Assembly: GCA_029378245.1 (NCBI GenBank)
Contig: JARKIF010000073.1
Location: forward strand, 62,001-126,000
Direction: 5' to 3'
DNA: 64,000 nucleotides
DNA from: Roridomyces roridus
Lineage: Eukaryota > Basidiomycota > Agaricomycetes > Agaricales > Mycenaceae
How positions within the stretch are numbered: position 1 is the first letter of the stretch; the number at the start of each line of letters is the position of its first letter. Made by a program: the position numbers and the translations under genes. A model generated the notes under the pieces. It ran no database searches. It was not told the DNA's origin and was given only the letters and a program-made list of their open reading frames with translations. Shown in pieces: positions 54,538 through 64,000 of the stretch.

Positions 54538-57070
54538 CAGTAGAAGAAGAACAAAAAAGACTGTATAGATTGGACAGACTTGTAGTTTAGTTTTTCGACC
54601 AGTAATTGAGACGGTTCTTTCCCGTGCATCCTGTCCGACTCGTTCTCCAGGGTTCTGGGATACTATGGAGTGAGTCACAGAAGACGACTCGCTTTCCCCT
54701 ACGGCAGCAGTCGCTGCCGTACATGATGTCGCAACCAAATTCCAAGTTCCGTCCTGATTCTCCGTCTTTTTCATTGCCATCCGGCTTGAAACTCTGTTTC
54801 TTTTCACTCAATACCAGAACTGCGGTCCGTGACTAGCCGAGATAAGTAAGAGCCAGTCAACTGAATGGGTTTTAGAGTTTGCAAAGAATCTGCGACCCGG
54901 AAGGAAGCCCGGGACGCGCTCCAGTTGGACAGTTGTCTTGCCATCTTAGATTGGAAAGAAGATGGATGTAAAAGGGAAGCGATGGCCTCACGGATGGTTC
55001 CAATGGCGAAACGCGCGGAGGGCCTTGAATAGCCTGAGGAAGAGCCGGCAGGCATTCTGACCCCTGCAGGTCAGTGGTGTTCCAAAGGGTCGTGGGTCAA
55101 GGGTTCAACACATGGTTGCAGATCACCCACACCCAGCCGAATCTGCGGCCGGTCAATATCAATTTTCATTGTGGAGCCCTGGGAGCGAATTGAAAGCCGT
55201 GCGCCGGCTATCGCGGATTGGCTCGGTCCCAGTGTCGGCCTATCTTGTGATCCATTTGCGAACCTGGTTGGGTAATGACTCTTCTTGATTAGGAATTGCG
55301 GGGAGTGCACGACATGCGAGTGGCAGAATCGCCATGGTTTTTCCAACGGGAACAAGAAAGAATTAGATTTCCCCTTCCGTGAACGGTTTACACATGCAGC
55401 TCCGTCTTTCACTGGACTAATATGTACACTGGCATCAATGTAATGACTTCTTCCTGATGGTTCAGATAAGCAAATCATTGTGTGGAGCAGGCGGGACATC
55501 GGAGCCCGGGGGTACCGGCGGCGCTTGAGTTGATGGTTGAGCGACGAATCAACGTCGAGTGAATGGTAAATTAGTTGAGCGGGTCGACGTCATCGACGCT
55601 TGAGCGGCGGGCGAGTGCACCGTCGAACGGTAACCCTTGCGGCCGCCACGACACAGAAGAGCGAAACCCCGACCAGCGGATGGCAAGCAGGGGCAGGCTC
55701 ATCCTGTGTATGTGGAGCGCAGAGGGTTACCGTTGAACGATGCAGACAGCCGATGCTCAGCGGCGAAGTGGGGGGAATTGGGGGAAGTGAATGAGGCGTA
55801 TCGTTACCATGGGTTCGCCTCGTCTTTTATAGATCAAGCTAGTGGATATGCCGGATTGGGAATGTCCGCATCCAAACGATATCTCGTCATTGTCCGCGTG
55901 AACGACGGAAGATAGCGACAGCCGTTCTCACAAAACTCGGCCCGACGATGTTGAGGGGCCGTAGCATTTAGACTAGACAGCGAGCATACTGCTGGCACGG
56001 CGGGTTTTCGTACTGATACGTATTCATCGCTGGTTGAGAGGCCTGCAGGCCATTCAACCTGTGAGACACCCCATAAGGCCGTCGATTTCAGTTGGAGCGC
56101 GGTCCGCATGCTTCTCATTTATCACAGAAGCAGTTAGATTCGACTTTGGGCGGGAACTTGGATTATTATTTCGTTACCCCTATCTTATACCCTGATGCCC
56201 CTGTCATGAGCACCTTTTTAGGAATTTTTACTGTCCTTTTCCGTGAGCGACTCCAACTGCTTGCGAGAGTGGATTCAAGTGTATTTCCGACGCTCCTCTT
56301 TCCACACGTCCCGGAAGAGAATCGGAATGCCGCTGTGCCGGCGTGAAGATCCTGACATTCATACCCTAAGGGCACTCAAGGGCCGCTCCGTGACGGGTGG
56401 ACTCCTCGGGATCATATCGATGCCGGGGCGGAAAATAAACGTTAACAGGAAAGTCAGAGAAGCAGCTTGAGCGGCGAAGTTCTATTCTAATCTTGCAAAC
56501 ATTCAATCGTGGAGACGGCGTCTGTTTGGAATCTGGCAGTTTTCGAGGTCATGGGAGCTCGATGCCGTGCTTCGAAATGCGCCACATCATGAGGCTTGAA
56601 CGGTTCGGTCCGGAAGAAGATGGCAGATTCATACCTTTCGTGCTATAGACGGCTGTGGGTGCCAGATAATCGCGCGGGTGAGAGAGCTCAACGGCACTGA
56701 CTTGGCTCACTAAAACAGGGTTACATTCGCGGCCAAGTCGGCCGCCGGACGTCTGATAGTTGTGGGATACTTGGCCAGGAAAAGATTCAGAGCTCGGAGC
56801 CCGGCGATAAGACTCCGTCTGCCGATTGTGGGGACTGCTTCCTGCTTGCGAACCCTTGTAGAGTCTAGACTGCACCCATAAGTATTTCAACCGTGTCCAT
56901 CTCGTCGACGCAGAGTCTAGACCCCGGCAGTATCGGATCAACGATCACCGGCACCGAGCAAGTAACTCTCACGCCTTCTCCACACTGATCTCATCGACGT
57001 CATACTTCCGAAGCCTCGTTGTCGACCAGGCATATAAATCTTCATCTTGCTCTAGGCTTCTCCACATACC
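54538..57070. other. No gene recognised
   Basis: 2.5 kb with only scattered frames (the longest, 142 aa on the minus strand at 55071-55499, has no family feature). CGTCGAACGGTAACCCTTGCG at 55621 recurs in inverted form near 55725 (GGGTTACCGTTGAACGA), a spaced inverted repeat of about 17 bp. A TATA-like ATATAAATC lies at about 57032, before the P2 gene. Confidence 0.3.
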
Positions 57071-57746
57071 ATGACTTCGACCACGAATAACACCAACACC
57101 AGCGGAATCGGCAACAAAATCAAGTTTGTGTCCCGTCGGTCTTTGTTTCAAATTCACTCAACTTCCACACACAGGGGCGGCGTGAAAGTAGCACACGGGA
57201 TGATTAAAGGCAAGACGGTTGATTCTGCGGTAGCGAATGCGCAGTCTACCGAAGCTGGAGATGGAATGGATCCGGATGGTGCGGGGAGAGAGCACGAACA
57301 GAGTGAGTTGCACAAATTTCATTCGATTTGATACTGAGACATTCAACCTCAGATTCCACAAACAACTCGAACACATACGCTGCAGGCAATTACGGTGCGA
57401 GCAAATTGATTGTCTTCCTCCACTTGAAATTAATTAGTGCGGAATGTGGATAGGTTGGGGCTTAGGTCTAGCGGGCATCAACCCCTTCTCGAAGGATAAC
57501 CAAAGTCTGTCCTATCTTTACCTCCCGAGGCCTCCAACAGTATTGATGTATGTCTCAAGCATCCACCGCAAATCCAGGAGTGCCGCCGCCGACCAACCCG
57601 GGACGGGGTCCGAGCGCCTAGGGCGGTGGTGGAAACGACATCTGGTGGGCTTCCACCCATCGGACGGCGCGCGGATGGGCAATGCTCACCCAACGCAACG
57701 AGGTCGGTTGGGTAACAGGAGTTTGAGAGGAATGCGCGGTGAATGA
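57071..57746 (+). pseudogene. Hydrophilic repeat protein paralog P2, truncated
   Basis: Starts MTSTTNNTNTSGIGNKIK with the same first intron as P1 and P3, then GGVKVAHG joins directly to MIKGKTVDSA. The VGDxVxGETRGA and NRGRREIEEGI block (about 90 bp) is deleted. Later parts of the repeat unit and the GGPPPDYG-like end can be traced, but the frame is broken by stops (for example around 57436 and 57468). The 3' flank, including a tRNA-like copy at 57871, matches that of P1. Confidence 0.75.
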
Positions 57747-57870
57747 GTGGGCTGGTTAGCTTGCGTTGAATGTATCCATATGTATTTTTTGGTACCAAAG
57801 AAGCGCCTTCGTGTATCCCGAAAGAGACGCTGTTCTGCAACGACACAAAAAAGGATATTGCCACCATAAC

Positions 57871-57957
57871 ACTTGGCCCCGGAGTCGAACCAGGTTATTC
57901 AACCATCTTCAAGTCGGCCAACAACATTTCTTGGACGCACTCCGAGTGCAACCAAGT
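57871..57957 (-). repeat. tRNA-like repeat, copy 3 (perfect acceptor)
   Basis: 87 nt on the minus strand. Acceptor ACTTGGT/GCCAAGT pairs over 7 bp with one G-T. D arm GCACTCGGAGTGC, T arm CCTGG-TTCGACT-CCGGG, B box GGTTCGACTCC. The middle stem is weak. Confidence 0.7.
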
Positions 57958-58123
57958 GTTTTATATATACATACCTCTGCAACGGAGGGACTATGCAAGG
58001 GCCCGGGTGCAGCGGCGCTGAGCACTTAAGTAGTTCGATGAATCTCCAATCACACGATCGACAGTTATCAGCATCCTCCAGCAGGCGAGGTAATAAAAAC
58101 GGGCGGAATTCGCAATTATAAGT

Positions 58124-58210
58124 ACTTGATCCTGGAGTCGAACCAGGCTCTCCACGGAATTTCTAAACACCCACGTATTGCTCGCGGACGCACGCCGAGT
58201 GCCACCAAGT
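58124..58210 (-). repeat. tRNA-like repeat, copy 4
   Basis: Minus strand, 87 nt: acceptor ACTTGGT/ATCAAGT, D arm GGCACTCGGCGTGC, TCCGC/GTGGA stem with a 28-nt loop, T arm CCTGG-TTCGACT-CCAGG. Confidence 0.7.
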
Positions 58211-58601
58211 TTCCTTTGGCTTTCGTTCGGCCCTGTTTCTACAGCCATGCACCCTGGAAAAACATCGACCGATCGCATTGGCATACCCCGAGTCGAGCTG
58301 GTACCTGTAGGCCGTGGCTTCAGGCCTCCGGCGGCTTGTTGCGGACACAGGTCGCGTCAATGCTACTGAGTACTTGCCAGCTTTCCAGACAAATTGCAAT
58401 TGCCCTGCTCGCTGTTTTCCATATTTTGATCAAGCATCTCTACCGGAGTCTGTGTTGGGCTCCGCGATCAAACCGACGGATTCGTGTCCGAAGCAAGACA
58501 GTGTTGCATGTAGGGAAATGAATGGAAGAATGGCTCACTGTATAGGTGTTCGTCTTGGACAAAAAGTGCACTATAGGATGGACATTAGAGAAAAACATAA
58601 T

Positions 58602-58694
58602 ACTTGATCCTGGAGTCGAACCAGGTGTTCCGCTGAAAGATTAACGTCAAGTTCTCCATTGTCCGGGGACGCACGCCGAGCTGTGCTACCAAGT
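58602..58694 (-). repeat. tRNA-like repeat, copy 5 (normal D-loop size)
   Basis: Minus strand, 93 nt: acceptor ACTTGGT/ATCAAGT; D arm GCAC-AGCTCGGC-GTGC with an 8-nt loop as in true tRNAs; TCCCC/GCGGA stem with one mismatch and a 31-nt loop; T arm CCTGG-TTCGACT-CCAGG. Confidence 0.72.
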
Positions 58695-59729
58695 GTCGCA
58701 AGTATTTTCTTCTCAGTAGGCCATTTCACGACCTTATGCACACGGGGGAAATGGTCAATACCTGCCGACCCCGCCGTGGGCATCTGATCTGTGTTAAATG
58801 GCCGCTGCGGCCAACAGATTTGATTTGATCAATTTGATTTTCGACGTTTGATCATCATATCGTCACGTTTTCTCTGGCTCCTGACCACCACCACCTCAGA
58901 AGCGCCACGAGTCACCCGCCATTTACCCAGCTTTGGATCTTGTCGCGACTACTGGCAGTTTCCGAGTCGTTGTGGCCGCTTTTCCATCTCTACCTCGTCC
59001 ATGCGAGTGTACCTATCGGTTGTTTGGTCTCCGACGCCTGAAGCCCGCACCTATTCTACCTGGGACTCGCTGCGGGGATCCGAGTCCCCCCTCTTTGATT
59101 GACCGACACGCAGAGGGAATAAAATCCTCAATAGATCCGAGTCTTGTCACCATCTCCCTACCCGAATCTCACATTCCCCACAGTTTCCACTCTCGTCCCA
59201 GTCTCATCCGATCCGGTTCATGCTTGATATGAGTTGATATACAATGCTACTATCACGGCTTCGTCATGTCGCCCTTCAGCAGCTTCAGCTGCATGTACTC
59301 TTGTCTTTTCCCAGTCGACAGGCTCACCTGCCGTCCACCCGTAGTGCTCACGTCGGCCATGTCAGATGCTCAGCCGCTTTTGAATGGAAGGAAGCCGGTT
59401 TTTGGTTGATCCAATTCTCACCTTGCTCGGCTGCCCACGCAGCCACGCTCTCCGTGCGATCTCCATTCAAGGGCGGGACACTGCCTTCGAGCGCCCGTCC
59501 GATTTCTGATGCGACCGATCAGAAGATCCTGTTTGTTCTCGTCTGCGTTTCAATTATATATCTCTCTGGAAGCTCCACACCTTCTCCCCCCACCTCTGCC
59601 GCTCCTTATCTCTGACCTCACTCGTTTTTTCTCTGGATTGTGGGGGGCATTCATACACTTCTCTTGGGAGAACGGTGCGTGTCGCTCAGTATATGACACA
59701 TTTGTCTGCTGAGGCCAAATACCATTAGG
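58695..59729. other. No firm gene; possible 5' exons of the membrane protein
   Basis: 59244-59615 has a frame of 123 aa with a hydrophobic end that might belong to the next gene, but no start or splice joint could be fixed. The rest shows nothing I can name. Confidence 0.3.
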
Positions 59730-60812
59730 ATGCCGCTGAAGCCCATCCCAATGACGCAGTTTGCGACATTGGTGGCCCATTCGTCCACCCTCAGCTCGGA
59801 GTCGGGCCCTCTTCGAGCGGTGGTCATGGGGCATGCGAGGCGAACATATCCTTTCAGATATCACCGCCGTCTCGCTGCCCGAGACAACATAGCATTGACA
59901 GGCATCCCTCCATCCACTGACACTGCATCTCCATTGCAGTCCATCTCCCTGCCTTTCTTCTCACCGGACCCTACAACCTCTGCTCCGCCTCCGCCGCCTC
60001 CTCCTCCTTTGACTACGTCCAGTAGCGCACCACCACCACCACCACCTGGAACCACTATCCTTGATTCTTTCCCGCCGATAAAGGCCAGCTCTGCGCCCCC
60101 ACCACCCCCTCCGCCTAGTCACTCTAGCTCTCCTTCTCCGTCGCCCTCGAGTTTTGCGCCCGTGTCGTCGTCGTCACGATTCAGCCAGAGTCGGGTGTCG
60201 GCCTCGAGTAGCACGGACGTCGGTACTAGTGGGAATACCGTCCTTTTCGTCCCGTCCGTTGCCTTGTCGTCCACAATCCCTTCTTCGACATCTCCTCCGA
60301 CCGTACAGGGACCAGTCGATCCGTCCACCCACGTACCTGTGATCGTAGTCGGCACGATTGTCCCCATATTCCTCCTGCTGCTCCTCGGGAGCATTCTCAT
60401 CACGCTTTATCGCAGGCGCCGCCGTGGTGGGCCGGAAACGGACAACACGTTCGCGATCACGCAATGCAGGCGTCAGCACCGCCGGGATGGAGTCGGCCCA
60501 TCTGTCCCCACGGCAGACGCTGCCCCGACTACACCCATCTTCCTTCTACCCCCGGCGCAGGAGCCCACTCTTTCTCCCAGGCGCCTCCACGATCCAGAAA
60601 AAGCGCAGCTAACTACGAGGGATGTAGATGAGGAGTGTCCCGTGACCGCCGGAATCACGCCGACCGAGGTACAAACTGGGACGATGGGTGAGACCCGCGT
60701 ACGCACAGTGTCCCGGGCACCCACCTTCCGATCGTTGGCTTCCTTGGCCGAGCCGCTCCCCGAGTACTCCGAGCACCCGCTGCCGCAGATACCCGTTTTA
60801 CCCGCTGTTTGA
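59730..60812 (+). CDS. Single-pass membrane protein with Pro/Ser-rich ectodomain
   Basis: 360 aa in one open exon; the ATG at 59730 may be internal if upstream exons exist. Residues about 80-205 are Pro/Ser/Thr-rich with several poly-Pro runs (APPPPPPPP), typical of an O-glycosylated wall-facing region. One membrane span follows (VPVIVVGTIVPIFLLLLLGSI), then the stop-transfer cluster YRRRRRGG and a cytoplasmic tail of about 120 residues with a PLPEYSEHP end, a common PPxY-like signature of such basidiomycete proteins. No signal peptide is seen at the given ATG, which supports missing upstream sequence. A wall-stress-sensor-like role is a guess from the layout. Confidence 0.65.
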   Translation: MPLKPIPMTQFATLVAHSSTLSSESGPLRAVVMGHARRTYPFRYHRRLAARDNIALTGIPPSTDTASPLQSISLPFFSPDPTTSAPPPPPPPPLTTSSSAPPPPPPGTTILDSFPPIKASSAPPPPPPPSHSSSPSPSPSSFAPVSSSSRFSQSRVSASSSTDVGTSGNTVLFVPSVALSSTIPSSTSPPTVQGPVDPSTHVPVIVVGTIVPIFLLLLLGSILITLYRRRRRGGPETDNTFAITQCRRQHRRDGVGPSVPTADAAPTTPIFLLPPAQEPTLSPRRLHDPEKAQLTTRDVDEECPVTAGITPTEVQTGTMGETRVRTVSRAPTFRSLASLAEPLPEYSEHPLPQIPVLPAV

Positions 60813-61045
60813 TTTTTCATGTAAGTAGGACCCTTGGCGCTGTACATATGCTCCGAGTTCCCGTCGAATCAATCCAATTATACCGCTCCTCGGCAGTTGA
60901 AAGTTTCGAAGCACCGTTGGCCTGGGATCAAGCTCACCCACGTCACTCCACAGTGATCTCATCGGCAACGCATAGGCGTCATGCCTTGTTCGAGCCCTCC
61001 TATATATTCTTTGCTCACTCGCGCTACCAAGCTTCTCCACATACC

Positions 61046-62305
61046 ATGACTTCCACGAACAATACCAACAGCAGCGGGATCGGCAGCAAAGTCAAGTAAG
61101 TGATCTTTTTGTTCTTGTGCTTGAATTCCCTCAACTTGCATTCACAGAGGCGGCGCAAAAGTAGCACACGGTGTAGGCGACCTCGTCGTCGGCGAGACAC
61201 GGGGTGCGCTCGGCAGCGTGGAGAAACGGGACTCGAGCGCCCATGATGAGATTGCGAATCGGGGGCGGAGGGAGATCGAGGAGGGGATAGCGATGATCAA
61301 GGGCAAGACGGTTGATTCTACGGCGGCGACTGCGCAGTCCACAGGAGCTGGTGAGCACGGCTGTATATTCCTCCTTGCATGTTTTGATCATGTCAGGACG
61401 GGGCGGCGGAATCAATACACATGGTGCCACTCACGCGGCGGGGTTCGCTGCGCCCCCGGGGAGCGAGTACGAACAGAGTGCGTCTTGTCAAGATTCTCTT
61501 CAATGTGATACTGAGATGGTCCACTTAAGATTCCACAAACAACGCAAACACTTATGGTGCAGGGAATGACGGTGCGGATGGTTTCCTCCTTCAATTCCAA
61601 CTTACTCACCGTTCGAACAGGCTGGGGATCGGGGATAAACAGCGCCAACCCCTCCGCGACTACCAACCCCACCGGATTCTCTGCGCCACCGGGCCAGGAA
61701 TACGCACAAAGTCGGTCTTCCTCCTCTTTCTCCCCCAATATCTTCGAACTAATGTATCCCTCAAGATTCCACCACAAATCGAGGAGCGCCCACGGATCTG
61801 CGACAGGTTCCAGAGCACGACGCTGCAACTGCCAACCCTACTGGGCTCCCTGGCCCTCCCCAGGCGCATGAGTACGCACAAGGTCGGTTCTCCCTCCTCT
61901 CCGAGCTTCTCCGAATTAATATTAATCTGCTTCTTAAGATTCCACCACACATCGAGGAGCGCCGACAGACGCTCACAGCGGTACAACCGCCAACCCTACC
62001 GGGATCCCTGCTCCTCCTCGGGTACACGATTACGCACAAGGTCGGTTCTTTCTTTCTCTCAAGCTCCCCGGAATTAATGTATTCCCGAAGATTCCACCGC
62101 AAATCAAGGAGCGCCGACGGATCTGGGACGCGGTCCCAATGCTTACAGCGGTCACGGTGGTGGAAACGCTGATGTTGAATATCCTACGTCTGGAGGGCCG
62201 CCGCCGGATTATGGCACAAGCACGGGGATGGGGAATACTCACCCGACGCAGCTTGGGACGAGGCCGGTTGGAGGGCGGGAGTTTGAGGGGCGGAGTGTGC
62301 AGTGA
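61046..62305 (+). CDS. Hydrophilic repeat protein paralog P3, four repeat exons
   Basis: Eight exons can be joined. ATG 61046, exon 1 to 61095, intron GTAAGT...ACAG, then the conserved block GGAKVAHGVGDLVVGETRGA and NRGRREIEEGIAMIKGKT. Repeat exons follow, each carrying a unit of the form (T/A)GxxxPPxxxEYxQ-STxxxGAPTD and separated by introns that all begin near GTCGGTTCT or GTGCG and end in AAG or CAG. P3 has four such units where P1 has two, so exon-intron units were duplicated in tandem. The tail GGPPPDYGTSTGMGNTHP...EGRSVQ matches P1. CTATATATTC upstream (about 61009) is a possible TATA box. Hydrophilic; function unknown. Confidence 0.8.
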
Positions 62306-62463
62306 GTGCTTCCGAGTAAAACTGCGGATGTTTTACATACAATAACTGTATTCATAACTCTTGTACAATAAGCTGGCATCCTTGACCCACCCTGCGACGA
62401 GGTGTTGAAGAAAAGGGAAAAAAGGAAAATAGAAAACTAAATAAAAAACATCACGGCAGCCAG

Positions 62464-62560
62464 ACTTGGTCCCGGAGACGAACCAGGGCCTCCGCGACAA
62501 AGCTCCGGGACAGTAGCCGGAATTCCAATGTTCGCGGACGCACTCCAAGTGCTACCAAGT
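62464..62560 (-). repeat. tRNA-like repeat, copy 6 (best preserved)
   Basis: Minus strand, 97 nt: acceptor ACTTGGT/ACCAAGT perfect; D arm GCAC-TTGGA-GTGC; TCCGCGA/TCGCGGA a perfect 7-bp stem around a 34-nt loop; T arm CCTGG-TTCGTCT-CCGGG. It lies 160 bp after P3. Confidence 0.75.
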
Positions 62561-62820
62561 GTAATTTCGCAGGCATATCCCCCGCAATGGGCCAAACTCA
62601 CGAGCGATTAGCTTCTAGTTTGTCGAGACTCGAGAGAGGATGATGCAAAAAGACCTCTAATGAACGGCAACAGCCACCCGTCCCGAATCGAACGGACTCA
62701 TCTTCTGCGCGTGGAAATTGACTGGATGGTGTTCTCTTCTCTTGAGTTCTCGTTCAGGTACCTGTAACATGCCAATGAAATGGGGAAAAAAAAAACCCCT
62801 TTCTTGGAGAAGCACTAATC

Positions 62821-62912
62821 ACTCGGTCCCCGAATCGAACGGGGCCATCCGCATCCTGATACATGTAGCGGACGAACCACTGGGGACGGACGCACTGCAA
62901 GTGCTACCGAGT
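62821..62912 (-). repeat. tRNA-like repeat, copy 7 (ACTCGGT subtype)
   Basis: Minus strand, 92 nt: acceptor ACTCGGT/ACCGAGT perfect; D arm GCAC-TTGCA-GTGC; TCCGT/GCGGA stem; T arm CCCCG-TTCGATT-CGGGG perfect. Acceptor and T stem both differ from the ACTTGGT subtype by paired changes. A partial 3' half lies at about 62669-62692. Confidence 0.75.
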
Positions 62913-63126
62913 GTCAAGTGTCATTCGAAAGTTCGCAGACCATAGATGGCTGAAGGGGGGCGTCAGCTTGAAGGAGTATCCGAGTCGAACTCTCTGGGAA
63001 AGTCGCCGTGGAATGCTCAAGATTCAACCATTAGGAATTGCCTCTCAGAGGCGCAAGGGAGCTCAAATGGGAAATCACAAGGTCACAAGAAAAACAAGAA
63101 AAACATCCATGAAGCAGCACTGCAGT

Positions 63127-63222
63127 ACTCGGTCCCCGAATCGAACAGGGCATTCCGCAGCCTACTTGACTCCTTCAAGATCCACGGACTAATCAAGGCG
63201 GACGCACCAAGTGCTACCGAGT
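63127..63222 (-). repeat. tRNA-like repeat, copy 8 (ACTCGGT subtype)
   Basis: Minus strand, 96 nt: acceptor ACTCGGT/ACCGAGT perfect; D loop cut to 3 nt (GCAC-TTG-GTGC); TCCGC/GCGGA perfect; T arm CCCTG-TTCGATT-CGGGG. This copy has T at the U33 place, and TGA would be the anticodon if the large loop were an intron. Confidence 0.72.
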
Positions 63223-63316
63223 TCTTTTCTCTCCCCCAATCCTTCAACGGGACATTAACTTGAACCGGAATCGGGGCTGCAATAAATGGAAAAATGGTTC
63301 ACAACGTGTGCGCATC

Positions 63317-63332
63317 ACTCGGTCCCCGAATC
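63317..63332 (-). repeat. tRNA-like repeat cut by the copia LTR
   Basis: ACTCGGTCCCCGAATC, the 3' end of another ACTCGGT-type copy, stops in the T loop exactly where the LTR begins. The other half should lie beyond the window. Confidence 0.65.
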
Positions 63333-63591
63333 TGTTGTAGGAGACCCGGCTCCTCGGACAACGTGACCGTGTTCGAGTCCTAATCCAACTGCCTGAACAT
63401 TCAACCTTTATTTTCTTATGTTTCATATTGCTAAAACCATGTGGACAAATCTCCAACAGCACATGGAAACTGCTGGCTGACTCAGTCTGAGCACATGCAC
63501 TTTTTACTTGCCTTACCAATCCTAGATACGCAGCCTGTATAAATACCAGCCCTGCTTGTTGAATACAGTATCTGTTCTTCCTCTCACAAAA

Positions 63592-63604
63592 GGTTATGGG
63601 CCCC
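63592..63604 (+). other. Primer site matching the initiator tRNA-Met anticodon arm
   Basis: GGTTATGGGCCCC is complementary to GGGGCCCATAACC, the anticodon arm of eukaryotic initiator tRNA-Met (CAT anticodon). Drosophila copia and relatives prime on a half-molecule of this tRNA, so the site supports a copia-type element. Confidence 0.7.
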
Positions 63605-63764
63605 GAAGCCTTCTAAACCAGAGAACAGATAAAACCACTCTCATCTTGCGCTCTCACTCTCATCCTCACACTCTACACACCGGCACACTCACACCACACA
63701 CCCTCACACCTTACATCGACACTTCATCGATACACCCTTACGATCATACATCCCAGTCAATCCA

Positions 63765-64000
63765 ATGGCTTCCCAAATGATCACCTTACCAACGTTGTTG
63801 GGCTCGGAAAAGCTCCAAGGCAACAAGTCGAACTACCCAACGTTCAAAGTACTTATCGAAGAGCATGCTGCAAGCAAGGGCTTGGCAGGCTATCTCGGTG
63901 GTACCATCACAAAACCGGCACTCATCACCCTTCCCACCGGCACTGCGCCCCCCGATCCAACTCCCATCTTCTCGACTGCACCGTCGCGCGACGAGTTCAT
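63765..64000 (+). CDS. gag: Ty1/copia Gag, N-terminus (runs off the window)
   Basis: ATG 63765; the frame stays open to the window end. It starts MASQMITLPTLLGSEKLQGN and continues NYPTFKVLIEEHAASKGLAGYLGG, the L-x-G-x-N-Y-xx-(W/F) start and G-Y-L-x-G pattern of copia Gag proteins, where a Phe stands in place of the more usual Trp. Confidence 0.75.
   Translation, partial: MASQMITLPTLLGSEKLQGNKSNYPTFKVLIEEHAASKGLAGYLGGTITKPALITLPTGTAPPDPTPIFSTAPSRDEF

Larger units (their letters stand above)
63333..64000 (+). mobile_element. Ty1/copia LTR retrotransposon, 5' end
   Basis: A probable LTR 63333-63588 (TGTTGTAG...CTCACA, about 256 bp, with TATAAATACC at 63538) is followed by a primer site and a Gag start. 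The 3' LTR is outside the window, so the LTR end is inferred from CA and the primer site. Confidence 0.75.

Noticed and set aside
26127..63222. Calling the tRNA-like repeats functional tRNA genes
   Set aside because: Most lack U33, a 7-nt anticodon loop and an agreed anticodon, and D loops are often only 3-5 nt. They are reported as repeats instead.

Overview
The window looks like a chromosome segment of a filamentous basidiomycete, most likely an Agaricomycete. Genes carry many short GT-AG introns (about 45-75 nt), and the host gene families (F-box, pepsin-like protease, cytochrome P450, GATA factor, small hydrophilic paralogs) together with the LTR elements fit that group. This is inferred from gene style and families; there is no rRNA or other marker to fix the species.

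About half of the window is two very large LTR retrotransposons of the Ty3/gypsy type. Element 1 (2106-18592, 16.5 kb) sits inside an F-box gene and carries a 4-bp target duplication (TCGC). Element 2 (29422-45543, 16.1 kb) has target duplication CCGG. Both have LTRs of about 1.4-1.55 kb, the same primer-binding site, and gag, protease and pol in three frames, each one step (-1) from the last. Both also have a long 3' region between pol and the 3' LTR that is not empty. It holds spliced genes on the opposite strand, most with a TATA box near the start codon. Element 1 has four (a zinc-cluster gene broken by one base, an intact 393-aa gene, and two related genes of 131 and 125 aa). Element 2 has two (an intact ten-exon, 781-aa zinc-cluster gene and a 139-aa gene). 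Element 1 has lost its capsid and nucleocapsid, yet its LTRs look identical, so it probably moved recently with help from a relative.

The host DNA between and after the elements holds, in order: the 3' end of the F-box gene; a decayed copy of a small minus-strand gene; a pepsin-like protease gene; a better copy of the small gene; two MITEs with 8-bp target duplications (hAT type); one of three paralogous genes for a hydrophilic repeat protein (27284-28217, 57071-57746 broken, 61046-62305); a long Pro/Ser-rich nuclear-type protein (48492-50991); a P450 pseudogene (51225-52462); a two-finger GATA factor (53642-54537); and a single-pass membrane protein (59730-60812). A third MITE with a TA duplication sits in the 3' LTR of element 2. 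A Ty1/copia element starts at 63333, with a primer site matching the anticodon arm of initiator tRNA-Met.

Three clusters (26-27 kb, 46.8-48.1 kb, 57.9-63.3 kb) hold a family of tRNA-like repeats. They keep the acceptor stem, D arm, T arm and a near-perfect B box, but have a 26-45 nt stem-loop where the anticodon loop should be. The two strongest leads for something undescribed are the antisense gene cargo of the retrotransposons and this tRNA-like family.
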